64,000 nucleotides of DNA. It comes from Diabrotica undecimpunctata. Lineage: Eukaryota; Arthropoda; Insecta; Coleoptera; Chrysomelidae. The notes under the pieces were generated by a model. It saw only the letters and a program-made list of their open reading frames with translations. It was not told the DNA's origin and ran no database searches. Below are positions 10,658-21,800 of the stretch, in pieces (within the stretch, counting starts at the first letter, position 1; each line of letters begins with the position of its first letter). A program made the position numbers and the translations under genes. Location: the NCBI RefSeq assembly GCF_040954645.1, contig NC_092807.1:3038001-3102000 (forward strand). The letters are read 5' to 3'.

Positions 10658-11461
10658 TTAACACTTTCGCTGCGCATGACTCAGATCGGAGTCAAATTGT
10701 TCCTTTGCTAGGTGCACATGACTCCGATCGGGGACAGTAAACCGTTCATTTTTAAAACGGTATATTTTACTTAGTACGGCGCTGACGTTAGTTAATGTTT
10801 GTCATGGTGTAAGTGAGGACTTAAAGTGTCAAAAATGTTTACCAGTTCTTTGCTGTGGTAGTTTCGTGATTCAAAATGGCGGAAAGTATGCCGGGCCCTT
10901 CAAATTATTGTGAAAAGCAAGAAATATTCCTGCCTCCAGACATTGTATTTCACAAATTCCTATGGTTCATAAGGGACGAACAAAGAGAAAGCATTGCAAA
11001 ATATGCTTCGAAAACAAAATTAGAAAGCAGACAACATAATCACTGCGAAAAATGTCCTGATCAACCCGGATTTTGTGTTGAATGCTTTGAAATTGCTCAT
11101 ACGTGAATTGAAATCAAATCAGTATGTGAATCTTTATATATTTAATAGAATAAATAAACTTATTTTTCTAAAATTCCGTTATATAATTATTTTTCTAGAA
11201 AAACGTTCTAATTTGCCTTGTGCCGATCGTAGCCAGTCAACGATACACTAGAAATTCTTAGCCATGTGCGCATGACTCCAATCGGAGTCAAAAATTCAAA
11301 TCACATTTTATAAATAAATATACACTTACACTTATTTAATTAATTTAATATTATTATACCTATATTTTAATATCAGTTACAATGATATTTTAGAATTATA
11401 TGGCCGTTATTGCCGCTCCTGGGTAACACCTCTCGAAAAAAGTCAGCAGTGAATGTGTTAA
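10658..11461 (+). mobile_element. piggyBac-like deletion derivative, TTAA duplication
   Basis: TTAA lies at both ends (10658-10661 and 11458-11461). Inside, the ends read CACTTTCGCTGC and, in reverse, CACATTCACTGC, a 12-bp inverted repeat with two differences. The uninterrupted paralogous site at about 18375-18385 (AATTAAACTTATTAG in reverse) confirms the boundaries. The element is 796 bp and encloses one short frame formed by deletion. A 16-bp palindrome, ideally GACTCCGATCGGAGTC, occurs three times near the ends (10678-10693, 10720-10735, 11274-11289). Confidence 0.85.
10876..11106 (+). pseudogene. piggyBac transposase remnant: N-terminus joined to Cys-rich C-terminus
   Basis: A 76-codon frame starting MAESMPGPSNY and ending with HCEKCPDQPGFCVECFEIAHT. 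The end matches the cysteine-rich C-terminal domain of piggyBac-type transposases (C-x2-C...C-x2-C...H). The catalytic core with its three Asp is absent, so the frame is an internal-deletion fusion and cannot transpose DNA. Whether such a product could still bind the element ends is unknown. Confidence 0.7.
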
Positions 11462-11640
11462 ACTTATTGGTAAACTAGTTCGTAAGGTTTTATTATGCAA
11501 TTTGCAATTTGGTTAAATTTTGCAACGCAAATTATTTTATGATATTGACGATTTATGTAATTTTATTAATTTATTACTTTTTGTAAGCTTTGCCCATAAA
11601 ACTGTACAATTTTCAGTGACAATAAAGCATATTAATATTA

Positions 11641-12835
11641 TAATAATTATAATAATTAAGAATTTTATCTGTACGTATAAGGAAAAAATCTTTTTCTTGT
11701 GGATATATATTTTGTATGTACATTATATTAAAAGTATATTTTTCAAGCTCAGGTCTAACTAAAATAACCGTTACAAAATAACTACTCCTAGTCACTACCT
11801 CATCCCAAAATGATTTGACGCCATGGCATCCTCTCTCCGCCCATTCGACTCGCTTTGCCTACAGGTACCATTGTTTTCTTCCTTATTCAGTGTGATATTG
11901 TCACCGTTCGGCCTTTGTTTCCAGTTAATAATGACAAAAAGTTGGTAACGATGCTGGACCATACATTACGCGGTCTATTATTTTAGATGAACTGAACCGG
12001 ACATTGAGTTATATCAAGTAGACACAATAAGCTACAGAGGAAGTTTAGTAAATTCCGTAATGATGTTCCATTTGGCAGTGGCTGGTATTGTGTCGACGAA
12101 ATAATAATATTATGGAGAAATATGTTTTGCCGACACGAAATAATGTTGGGAGTCGACTCTTCGCTTATATATAGCTTTTATTTTTGCTTCAAGAATATAT
12201 CAGCAGCTGTTTTAAATAATTTAAACAAACATGAGAATACATTATAAAAAAGGGTTCAGCAAGCGGTACTTTAGACTAGCGCGAAGTTTTATATTATTCA
12301 ACAAAATTGCTGTTTTTACTATTCTCTTTGCAATTCATCAATTCAATATTTGTAATAAAATTTCTATTCAGCAGCAGTTTTTGTAGGTGTATTTTCTTTA
12401 ACGTTTTTTCATGCTTTATCGCATTCATTACTAAGATCTTTTTTACCTTTCATGTACAAAAAATTATGATTCATTTCAAAAATCAACCCTCTTGTTAGGT
12501 ATAATACCCTGAATGAGGCGAAATTTATCACCCCTTTTTAAGTGAATGAAAATAGCATAATATGTAATGCCGGAAGATCATGTTCACCCCACGTTATAAA
12601 TATTTTTCAAATAATGTAAGCATTTTGAAAAATGTATACTGGGACGAAATTGATCATTGCAATTTAAACCACAATTTGCTTTTCTAAAGATTTATTTTAT
12701 TCACACAAAAAACAAAAATATGCTAATACGCCCTAAATTAGGTTTCACAAACAAAAGTTATCAATGATATTAAAAAAACTGAACCAAAGAGCCATATTCA
12801 TTGAAAGATAATAAACAGAAGTACAAACAAAGATT
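11641..12835. other. Unassigned AT-rich region
   Basis: No transposon protein motif. 11800-12000 has more even base composition and could be unique sequence. Near 12265 the phrase TTTAGACTAGCGCGAA resembles TAGATTAGCGCGAA at about 41350, pointing to a dispersed repeat of unknown type. No RNA gene recognised. Confidence 0.3.
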
Positions 12836-14247
12836 GGTTTGACGAAGAGTGTCAGGCGATAGCAAAGAGAAAGAAAAAGATCAGACAACAAATATTAACA
12901 GATAATAGAGAGTGTAAAAAACAAGAATATAGAATAATTCGAGGAAAACTGCAAGCTCTATGTAGAAGGAAAAAGAGATACCACAATGAGTTGAAATTAA
13001 AAGAGATAGAAGAGAAGTTTAAAAACAAAGAGGTGAGGTCGTTCTATCAAGAAGTTAAAAAGATGGGAAAAGGTTACCAACGCCACTGTAGTTATATAAA
13101 AGGTAAAGACGGAAATTTAATTAGCGATCCGGCAGAAATAATGACGGAATGGAAAAAACATTTTGAAGAATTATTAAATGGTAAGGTGGATCACGAAGCA
13201 GTAGACAACTGGACGGTTGTAGAAGATGCGATAGTTGAAAGGCAGCCTACAGAGGAGGAGGTGGTGACAGCAATACAAGAAATGAAAAATAACAGAAGTC
13301 CTGGTAAAAATTACATATGCACAGAAATGATCAAGTTTGGTGAAGAACAACTACAAAGAAAAAATATATCAGCTACTAGCGCAAGTATGGGAAAAGGAAA
13401 TAATGCCATCGGAGTGGTATGAAGCCCGCATATGCCATCTGCATAAAATAGGAGATAAACTGAAGTGTGACAACTATAGAGGTATAGCCTTACTAGATAC
13501 GGTATACAAAATCTTGGCAAGAATATTGAGAAATAAACTAAATTGCTACACGGAAAGAATCCTACATGAGTATCAGGCCGGCTTTAAAAATGACAGATCT
13601 ACTGTAGATCAAATATTTTCATTAAAGGAGATACAAACGACTTGTTATGAAGATAAAGTTCCCCTGCATGTTTTGTTTGTGGACTTTAAACAAGCATATG
13701 ATAGAGTCGATAGAGTCAAAATGTATCGAGCAATGGAACATTTGGCTATACCAAAGAAACCGATCCGTCTAGTTAAAATGACACTAAATAACTCTACGTC
13801 TGAGATTGCTTGGCAGGGTCACGTATCAGATCAATTTACGGTTGCAAAAGGCTTGAGACAGGGAGATCCTTTATCCACTACATTATTCAACTTAGTGTTA
13901 GAAACCGTAATCAGAAAATGCAGCATGAAGGTGGAAGAAACGATCATGAAAAATGATCGATAAAGTGTTCGGCATTTGCTGACGATCTAACGATCCTAGC
14001 AAAAACCGAGAAAGAATTAAGAAGAGTTGTGAAGAAAATTATCGAAGAAGCACAGAAATTCGGATTGGAACTAAACGAAGAAGACAAAACCAAATATATG
14101 ATCATGGAAGGGACAGAAGGGAAAAAAGAACTTTAGTGTGAGGTCTGTGTGTGGTTAAACCTATAGTTCTAAAAGGGTGGACAAATTTGAATACCTGGGT
14201 GTAGTTTTCGATGAAAATGGAAAAGAGAAATGCATAAAAGGCATAAT
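12836..14247 (+). pseudogene. RTE-like LINE polyprotein fragment
   Basis: A 5'-truncated LINE starting in the linker (WFDEECQAIAKRKKKIRQQ), then VRSFYQEVKKMGKGYQ and the reverse transcriptase: MKNNRSPGKN, CDNYRGIALLDTVYKI, EYQAGFKNDRSTVDQIF, FVDFKQAYDRVDR (first catalytic Asp), GLRQGDPLSTTLFNLVLE. There is a frameshift near 13350 and another near 13965. AFADDLTILA (13972-14001), the catalytic pair of Asp, is intact in a different frame. It continues to KTKYMIM and decays. The right side is cut by the I-clade insertion at 14248. Confidence 0.85.
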
Positions 14248-14319
14248 TTTAAACATCTCTTTTTTTATTTATTTACACTGCAACCACAAGGGTTATTAGC
14301 GACCTAAAAAATATAATAC

Positions 14320-14733
14320 AGGTAAAGTTAGAAAAAATTACAATAATTGATACAGTCCTGAATCTTTAAGATAACTCATTGTGTTTTTTAATGTTCATGT
14401 TTTTCCTAATGCTTCCTTTATATTATTTGGGATAGTATGCTTCCCTCTTGCTGCTTTATATGCAGCACCGAGTTAGTATATGCTCCACAAAGAGTGTTAC
14501 TTGAAAATTCTCACACATTGGCGGCACAGTCCGCGCAAAGAGGCGTTTATGTGGCAAATTACTGTGTCCTCAATACTTTATATTTTATTTCTGACTTGAA
14601 GTCACCAGAAGAAATCTCATTAATAAGAATCGAGTCCTTGCTAAAGGCTGCTAAGAAGGGTAGTTCATCTGCTTCTGCATTTCCTTGTATACCTGAATTT
14701 GATGGAATAAACATGAAGTCAACAGTGATCTTA
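14320..14733 (-). pseudogene. I-clade ORF2 RNase H C-terminal fragment
   Basis: Minus-strand sequence parallel to the end of the RNase H region of the element at 31171-31989: SGIQGNAEADE, then FSKDSILINEISS.DFKSEIKYKVL, followed by scattered stops. Joined directly to ORF1, so the middle of the element has been deleted. Not functional. Confidence 0.75.
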
Positions 14734-16150
14734 TTATTCTTTAGAGGAATTATTTAACGATGAGTCGGAATCTTCTTCCGACAATGAAGTTTTCACTGCA
14801 GAGGGTAAACCTATGTGTTTGCCAAGTTTTCGTATTAATTTGGTGCTTTTGGTTTTCATTCTTTTGTCGATGTAGTATGGATGTAATTCCGTTAGAAACT
14901 TTATAAGTGCATGAGAGTCTTCTGAGTACAATTTTGTTACGCTGATTATGTCTTTTGATCCTTGTTTACTTTCGAATTAAAAATTGCTTTTCCCTTTCTA
15001 CATATTCTCTAACTGGTTTTAGTAATATTTGGAGATTTGGTATCTTACCTCTTAAGTTTTTGTCATTAGTTTTGGTTTTTTTCTTTAATTGAAGCTTAGG
15101 TTTTGCAAAGTTTTCTTCGGCGGGTGGCGTGATTGCATCTTCTAGGGTTCTTTTTCCGGTTGCTTTGTTCAAAGTTATGTGGGTTTCGTGAGAATTCATA
15201 TGTGTATTTTTATTTGGAGGTAAGTGTTGACTTGTTTTGAGTAAGGTTGATTTATGTTTTTGGGTATTAGAAGATGACTCAGACGATGTAGGTGTTGCGA
15301 TTGTAGTATTAACTGAAGAAGTGGTCAAATGTATAGATGTATTTTGTAGTGAGCATTGTTGGGTTTGGTTTATTGATAAATTTGTGATTGCTACTGTTTG
15401 TAATGTGGTTTGAGAAGACGTAGTAAGTGTGGAGGGAGTGGTATTTGAGAGTGTGGGAGTATTTTGGAGATTATCTTGTTGAGTATGATTTATTCATGAA
15501 TGTTGTCTCATTTCTGTTTGCATTGCACTATCATTGTGAGAATGGTTAGAAGGTGAAATATTTGGACAATTAGCTGCCTGGTGTCCAGTTAATTTACATT
15601 TGAAACATGTTTCGTTTTGGGCTATAAATAGGCGGTATGATGTTTGTTCCAATTCGGTGATAAAAGATTCAGGTAGTACAAAGTTGTCTGGAAAAGGTGA
15701 AACGAAAATTTGTCTTCGGAAACTTAGAATATGACTGAAGGCAGGATTGGTTGCTCCTATCCGTAGGTATGATATGTCTGAGAGACGATTTAAACCTAGT
15801 TTTATTTATTCGTCCATTATTAAGTTAGGAGGTATGCTTGGATATGCATTGGACAGAATTAAGCGGACTGATTGAGTTATTAATCTTCTCGCTTCTAGTA
15901 TATTTCCATTTACTATTATCTTCTTTATTTCTGCTATGAATTTATCTACTAGGTTAGATATATGCATATGCAAAATTATATTTTTGGTTTTATATGCTGA
16001 CTCAATCCTTCAAGATAGTTGTTAATTGTACAATTCTCTAGAGTGTTAAATAGAATAGCTTGATCTCTGTTTGGGATTAATATACTACGTGGTTGACTAA
16101 CTGCTTTTGAGTATGATGCATTTTGTGGTAGCTGACTGGAAGATAACATT
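14734..16150 (-). pseudogene. I-clade ORF1 (gag-like RNA-binding protein)
   Basis: ORF1 of an I-type LINE. The start ATG is at 16150 (MLSSSQLPQNASYSKAVSQ). A +1 frameshift near 15970 is needed, then RRLITQSVRLILSNAYPS and LSFRRQIFVSPFPDNF follow. A zinc knuckle, CFKCKLTGHQAANCP (C-x2-C-x4-H-x4-C), lies near 15575-15620, as in gag-like ORF1 proteins that coat element RNA. After it comes a long Ser/Thr/Asn-rich stretch and a basic region (KPKLQLKKKTKTNDK). It ends at 14734 with SLNNSSKE. Two or three lesions, otherwise well kept. Confidence 0.8.
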
Positions 16151-16544
16151 TTTTAAATGGATTTAAAATCCGATTAAAACCGGTGCTGTTTTACAGCTTT
16201 CGCTGTGATACCAGTTCATGGAAATTGGATAATACTTATAACTGATCGCAGTGATTTACTTAAATATCTAAATCCAAATAGATGAAAAAAGTATATTTAT
16301 CTACTCACGATTCCAATATTTAGTATACAAACCACTTTCACTTAGTTTTTTACTTCTTAATTACTTTTAAATTTACTTCAATGATTACTATTTAACTAGC
16401 ACTATAAATGAGTGCCTAAAACGCGTATTTCACGCTTGCTGGTCAAACATGGACCCCTTTAAACATCTTTGAACATATGTATATTAAGTGTAAAGTGATT
16501 ATTCTACATCTCCATTACGTCAACCTGATTTTTAAACATACAAG

Positions 16545-17590
16545 CTATTTCTGAAAATTAAGGAATTCAGAATAGGACAAAATGGCAATAATATCGCTCA
16601 CTTCTATCGAAAATTTATCATGTTCGACCAGTTTGAAGGCCTTCTTTACTTCATCCGTAGATTTATATTCTACAACGTATATGTTATGGTTTTTTGAATT
16701 TTATCAACATAGCGGTAGTATTGCTTTTTCCTTCTTCCTCCCAATACCTTTACTAACAAAAAAACTAATTCTTTGATGTCATCCTTGATATATGCAAAAT
16801 ATTTAACCCCATCATTATTGTTAGACTCATCCAAGTTAGACGTTTCACTTTCTGTTTAGTTATCACTTGGTGGCTCTACTTCACTGTCGCTTTTAGTTTC
16901 ATCAGGTTGCTGAACTACAACACTTTTTCCTAGCTCGACATTTAGTTTGGTTCGCTTAATATTTCGCCTGGATAGTGCAGCTGAATATCTTTTCTTTTCT
17001 CCTTTACCAAAAAGTAGTAGATTTGGCCCTCGATTTTTTTATCTTCTCTAGGTAACTTATTTAAAGTTTTCTCGGGGGAGAAAGGATAAATTCCCGTGGG
17101 TGCAAAGAAGGAAACAATAATTCGTTTTCTAGTGCTGTTTTCGTCCGCTGTTTTTGTTTTTTTGTCCATGTACTGAAGGGTAGTGTTTAACAAGTTTGGA
17201 AAATATTTCTTATCTGTTGTGGTTAATGTAGGGTGGCAGTTTTTCAAATCGCTAAGAGATGCCCTCCAAGCCATATGAAAGGGACGGAAAAAACCGACAT
17301 CAAGTGGTTGGATCAAATGAGTTAAGTTTTTGACCAAACATATAAAGCCTACATTGTTTTGTTCGCATGAAGATATCACCTCATTGGTAAAATGTGAGGA
17401 AAGGTTATCTCCTATGATGATTTTTCGCCTTTCAAGACGTTTTGCATGTGGTAAAAAGGTCAAAGTAAACCAAGACGTAAATGTCTGAATCTGTCCATCC
17501 ATGATGGGTGCGATTATATCGAGAACTTACAGAGCAACGTCTGTCAGTACAGCAGGGTGATCCTTTTGGACCATTTTCAGTCAATTGTAA
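16545..17590 (-). pseudogene. pogo/Tigger-type transposase, C-terminal half
   Basis: DDE transposase of the pogo group. From the upstream side: NGPKGS and RYNRTHHGW in one frame, then after a shift near 17500 MDGQIQTFTSWFTLTFL, RRKIIIGDNLSSHFTNEV (second catalytic Asp) and LVKNLTHLIQPLDVGFFRP (third Asp region). A C-terminal part, FFAPTGIYPFSPEKTLNKLP, an acidic stretch (DETKSDSEVEPPSDN) and a lysine-rich end follow, with a stop near 16860. The N-terminal HTH and first Asp are missing and I could not define inverted repeats. The HTH fragment at 3135 and the C-terminus at 50201 may be the same group. Confidence 0.8.
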
Positions 17591-18154
17591 TTACATTTTT
17601 CTGCTTTATAATTAATATATGTTGGTAACAACAATCCTGAAGCCGAAGCACACATGATGTCAAGGAAGACCAAGACACACACAAACATGGAAAAGAGCAA
17701 TAGAAAAGGAACTAATAGACACGTTAACAGAGCAAAATATAGAAGAAAACGGAAAGAGCTTGGAAATAAGATAGTCAACAGGTGGCACGTAAGAATAGCA
17801 GCCAAGTAATCAATACATTTTGCAGTTGTAACCCCTAAAGGTGCTCTGAGATCCTACAATCTGAGATCGCAAAACCCTACAATGCAAGAACAACTAAGCA
17901 GTCCTAACCGCACCAGTGATTAGTTCCACCACTGGTACGATAGTTTGTGTGCATTTCAACCACCGTTCGATTTGAATAATCCCAACAAGGTAAAATTAAA
18001 TTATTTATTATAGAGCTGGTGAACGGGGCTGCCCGTCCGTTTTATATGTAAGTGAATGGTCGTTATTTTGTGAGACTTGCTTGCTTATTATCGAAGATAC
18101 CGTAGTACCGCAACAGTGGCGTATCGAAAAAAAAGTCCTCGCCTTAGCATACTT
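17591..18154. other. Spacer with a possible LINE 3' remnant
   Basis: On the plus strand around 17660-17810 patches such as MEKSN and NRWHVRIAAK vaguely resemble C-terminal tails of LINE polyproteins, but frames break often and I do not regard this as established. 17820-18130 shows nothing recognisable. Confidence 0.2.
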
Positions 18155-18464
18155 GTATACAGAAATATGCTTTATTGTCACTGAAAATTGTACAATCTTA
18201 TGGACAAAACTTATAAAAAGTCATAAAAATAACAATAACAATTAAAATTTACTAAAATTACATAAATCATCAATATCACACAATAAAAAATAATAAAATA
18301 TACAATCCATTGCAAAATTTAACTAAATTGCAAATTGCATAATAAAACCTTAGGAACTAATAAGTTTAATTTGCTGCATGTAATACCCAAATATATAAAA
18401 AAATACTTTAGTTGCTTGTACATAAACGTTCAGTAATTTCTCAGTTAGGTATTCGTAAAAAAAA
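18155..18464 (-). mobile_element. Jockey/CR1-like LINE 3' untranslated region
   Basis: Reversed, it runs parallel to 10495-10540 plus 11461-11632 of the first copy: CAAGCAACTAAAGTATT, GGGTATTACATGCAGCA, AAATTAAACTTATTAG, TATGCAATTTGCAATTT, ending ACAATTTTCAGTGACAATAA. It has neither the foldback nor the piggyBac insertion and so serves as an empty site for both. It probably belongs with the reverse transcriptase of the same family at 20513-21800, the Gypsy-type fragment lying between them. Confidence 0.75.
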
Positions 18465-20515
18465 AAAATTTTTGTACCTTGTATTTTGCCATTAAAGTTT
18501 TAAAATCTTTGAAAACAAATTGTTTTCCATTATCAAAGATGGGTCATCATATGCAAAGTTCTGTGGTACACCAAAAATTAGAAAAAATTGATTTTCAGTA
18601 AAGTAGCATTAGCCAAAGGATGTACAAACATTAACTTTGTAAACCAATCAACAACAACTAAAAGATAACGAATTCCATTTTTAGATCTAGGATATGGACC
18701 AAGTAAATCAGCAGATAAAAACTGAAAAGGAAAATTAATATCACGATATCGTCCCATAAAACCAGCTGGAGGTAAGTTATTAGGCTTGCAAGTAGCACAA
18801 ACTTTACATTTATGAACGTAGTTCACAACAAAAGCTCTCATTTTAGGCCAGTAATAAAATTCTGGAATCGTAAAAAGAGTTTTAAAGACACCTAAATGAG
18901 CAGCTGTAGGATCATCAAAATACATTTGCAAAATTTCCTTCCTATGTGGAGACGGAACAAAAATTTTTCATTCTGAAGCAGAATCATAAAACTTTGATCT
19001 AGAAAAAACGTGTTTATAAAGAACATTATCCTAAACCTTAAAAGCAGGATATAAGCTAGGATTATCTGTAACTTTTGCTATCATATTTCTATACCAAGCA
19101 TCTGTTTTTAAATTAGATAAATTCAAGAGGGAAACTTGAGATGCTTCAGGAATTCTTGAAAAAGAGTCAGCCACTACATTTAAAGAACCACTACGATAAA
19201 CAACCGGAAACAAGAACAAGAAAGTAGAATCCGGATACAAAATGAATTAACGGAAACAATAGATGTGAAAATGGGACTACGCCAGGGAGACGCTCTATCA
19301 TGCATCTTGTTCAACATCATACTCGAGAAAATACTGAGGGACACAACAGTCAATACACGAGGAACAATCATTAATAAAAGCGTGCAAATACTAGCATTTG
19401 CAGATGATGTTGACATAATCGCAAGATCAAGAAGAGAAATGATAGAGGCATACAACCAAATAGAACGAGCTGCACAAAATAGTGGTCTTAAAATCAATCA
19501 GACCAAAACAAAATATATGCAGGTAAGTAAAAACGCAGAAATAAGGCAGCCACAAAATATAACAATAGGAGAATACAACATAGAGGGGGTAAAAAACTTT
19601 ATATACTTGGGATCCCTAGTCACGTCTGATAATAACGTTACGGAGGAAGTGAAGAGGTGAATATTTATTGCAAATAAATGTTACCATGGCTTAATTAGAC
19701 ACCTAAGATCAGATAACGTCGCAAGAAAGACAAAATGCCAAATATATAAAACCCTAATAAGACCGGTACTCACATATGGCTCAGAAACCTGGACACTCAC
19801 TAAAAGAGAGGAAACGTTGTTAGCCACCTTCGAAAGAAAAATCTTGCGACACATATATAAGGGCACAAAAGAAAACGGAATATGGCGAAGACGATACAAC
19901 TCTGAACTATACAAAATATACCAGGATCCGGATATTATAACATTCATTAAAATAGGACGGCTGCGTTGGATAGGACATGTAGAAAGAATGGAAGAAGGCG
20001 AAATACCAAACAAAATATTCAAACAGATGCCAGTAGGAAAAAGAACAAGAGGAAGACCGAAACTGAGATACTTAGAACAAATAGAAAATGATATAACAAC
20101 CTTAAAAATAAAAAACTGGAGAAAAAAAGCTCAGAAACAGATCAGAATGGAGAAGAATCCTGGAAAAGGCCAAGACCCAAAAAGGGTTGTCGAGCCAGTG
20201 ATGATGATGATGACGATAAACAACAGTAAATTGGAGACAAGACAGTTTCATTATCCATCTGGCAATTCTAGGAGATGGATTCTTCATGCTATATAGCCAC
20301 TGTAATGAGGAGTGATCTGTAATAACAGTAAAATCATTACTACCCTTAACATAGCATCTAAATTCTTTAATTGATAAAAAAATTGCAATAAAACAATTCT
20401 TTCTCAGTAGTTGTATACTTTCGCTGAGCTCTTGTTAAAGTTTTACTAAAGTAAGCAATAAGACGTTCTAATCCATCATCTTCTTGAAATAAAACCCACT
20501 TCTGTTCTTACTTAA
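18465..20515 (-). pseudogene. Gypsy-type LTR retrotransposon pol (RNase H and integrase), split by a LINE
   Basis: Minus-strand fragment of a Ty3/Gypsy pol. RNase H: WVLFQEDDGLERLIAYFSKT, RKYTTTEKE, VITDHSSLQWL and QFTVVYR; the frame resumes on the far side of the inserted LINE with VVYRSGSLNVVADSFSRI. Integrase follows: zinc-binding region with YYWPKM and HKCKVCATCK, then FLSADLLGPYPRSKNG (first catalytic Asp) and YLLVVVDWFTKLMFV. The second integrase Asp region is degraded. No LTRs, protease or gag are present. RNase H reads in frame into the duplicated target bases, so the LINE at 19204 came later. Confidence 0.85.
19192..20224 (+). mobile_element. RTE-like LINE inserted in the Gypsy fragment, 12-bp target duplication
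   Basis: ACGATAAACAAC stands at 19192-19203 and 20213-20224. The inserted sequence is a 5'-truncated LINE ending in a TGATGATGATGATGA tail with no poly(A), typical of RTE-like elements. Frames: MGLRQGDALSCILFNIILE, AFADDVDIIA with the catalytic Asp pair, KTKYMQV, FIYLGSLVTSDNNVTEE to 19660, then after a one-codon break MLATFERKILRHIYKG, RLRWIGHVERM, GRPKLRYLEQIENDI to 20190. The same family as 5945-7387 but younger. Confidence 0.9.
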
Positions 20516-21800
20516 CAAATCAATATGAAGGGACCATTTAAGGAGGCTGTCTACAAAAATATCAAGAAATTTTACAGAAGCAACGATACTGATTTGGTTG
20601 TTATTAAGAAGCAAGGGTTGAAGAACTCCCTTATAGGATAATGCTACTGTATTATCCACGTCAAAAGAGAGTAAATTAGAGTCGGATTAGGTTTTTATTT
20701 TAAGTAGATCAGAAGTTATAATTGCAAGAAGAGTTCCAATATTGGAGTTCCTCCAGGTAATACTGGTATCATCAGCAAAGAGAAAAATTTTCCATCGATT
20801 TTTTAGGTTAGTGATGTCATTTATAAAGATAACGAAAAGTAGAGGACCCAGTACTGAACCTTGTGGTATTCCACATACAATGCTTTTGTGACTAGAGTCA
20901 GTAACATTTGCTCTAACTAGTTTTTTTTCTATTCCTCAAGTACAATTAGAACCAAATCAAAGAAATACCGCAAATGCCGTAGAAATTTAGTTTTTTTTTA
21001 TTAAAATGTCGTGATTTACACAATCAAAAGTTTTGGCATAGTCACAAAAAACAGTGGCAGTATAAAGACTATTGTTTAGTGCTTGATAGACCTCATGTAG
21101 TATAGAAAACATAGCATTGCTGGTACATTTATTAGATAGGGATTTTATAAGTTTCTCAATAATTCTGAATAGGACCGGTAATAAGGCTATAGGTTTATAG
21201 TTGCAGACATTCGATTTTTCATCAAAACATAGCATTGCTGGTACATTTATTAGATAGGGATTTTATAAGTTTCTCAATAATTCTGAATAGGACCGGTAAT
21301 AAGGCTATAGGTTTATAGTTGCAGACATTCGATTTTTCACCACTCTTATGGAGATGAATAATAATGGCTGTCTTTAGCACTCTGAAAATATACCTTTTTT
21401 AAAGGAATCGTTAATTGATGAGACCAGAACTGCCAACACATTATTTGGGAGATTGAAAAAAAATTTTATGGATAGTCCATCAGTACTACTACTACTTTGA
21501 TACTACTAATTGTTTGGATCAGTTCAGATTTATCAACTGGTCTTATAGAGAATTAATTCGAGACCTTTTTTAATTGGGGAGATAGGAAAAGGGATCGTTT
21601 TGGAGAAGCAACGGAATAGTAGTTTCGGCTCAGAAAGCATTAGAATATAACAAACCTATCTACGTTAATTTTTAAATTTAACTGAACCCTTTGAATGTAT
21701 TAAGTAGCAGATGTGTTAAAATTACTAAATGAAAAATCCTGCCCAAATTAAAAAAGTCTAAATAAAATCAGTTAAGGCTGAAAAATAAAGACACCCAATC
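20513..21800 (-). pseudogene. Jockey/CR1-like LINE reverse transcriptase
   Basis: From the upstream end: patches of the fingers region (LPNNVLAVLVSSIND, FKKGIF), SNVCNYKPIALLPVLFRIIE, VFCDYAKTFDCVNHDIL (first catalytic Asp), IPQGSVLGPLLFVIFINDI and FLFADDTSITW (catalytic Asp pair). It ends at HIDLLSK, where Gypsy sequence takes over; the copy at 9736 continues past that point. Several stops and a 118-bp internal duplication (21111-21345) disable it. Confidence 0.8.
21111..21339. repeat. 118-bp tandem duplication
   Basis: The sequence beginning ATAGCATTGCTGGTACATTT occurs at 21111 and again at 21229 and stays identical for about 110 bases (to GATTCGATTTTTCA-type sequence near 21339). Identity implies a recent local duplication inside the already dead LINE. 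Confidence 0.9.

Larger units (their letters stand above)
14248..16468 (-). mobile_element. I-clade LINE with both ends and an 11-bp target duplication, internally deleted
   Basis: TTTAAACATCT flanks the element at 14248-14258 and 16458-16468. On the minus strand it begins GGGGTCCATG at 16457, has a leader of about 300 bases, ORF1 (16150-14734), then jumps directly to the RNase H end of ORF2 (14733 downwards) and finishes in a poly(A) tail at 14259-14268. The endonuclease and reverse transcriptase are lost. Its 3' end is the same family as the plus-strand element at 30332-32059 (AGGTCGCTAATAACCCT near both ends). It interrupts the RTE-like LINE to its left. Confidence 0.85.

Noticed and set aside
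10876..11106. A small host zinc-finger gene
   Set aside because: It lies exactly inside a TTAA-flanked element and its Cys pattern is that of piggyBac C-termini, so it is a transposase remnant.
12307..12498. A 63-codon hydrophobic frame as a membrane protein
   Set aside because: Phe/Leu/Ile-rich translation of AT-rich DNA; many such frames occur in this window without any other support.
14437..14757. A 106-codon plus-strand open frame
   Set aside because: It is the antisense reading of the RNase H remnant; the same antisense frame appears opposite the RNase H at 31395-31718.
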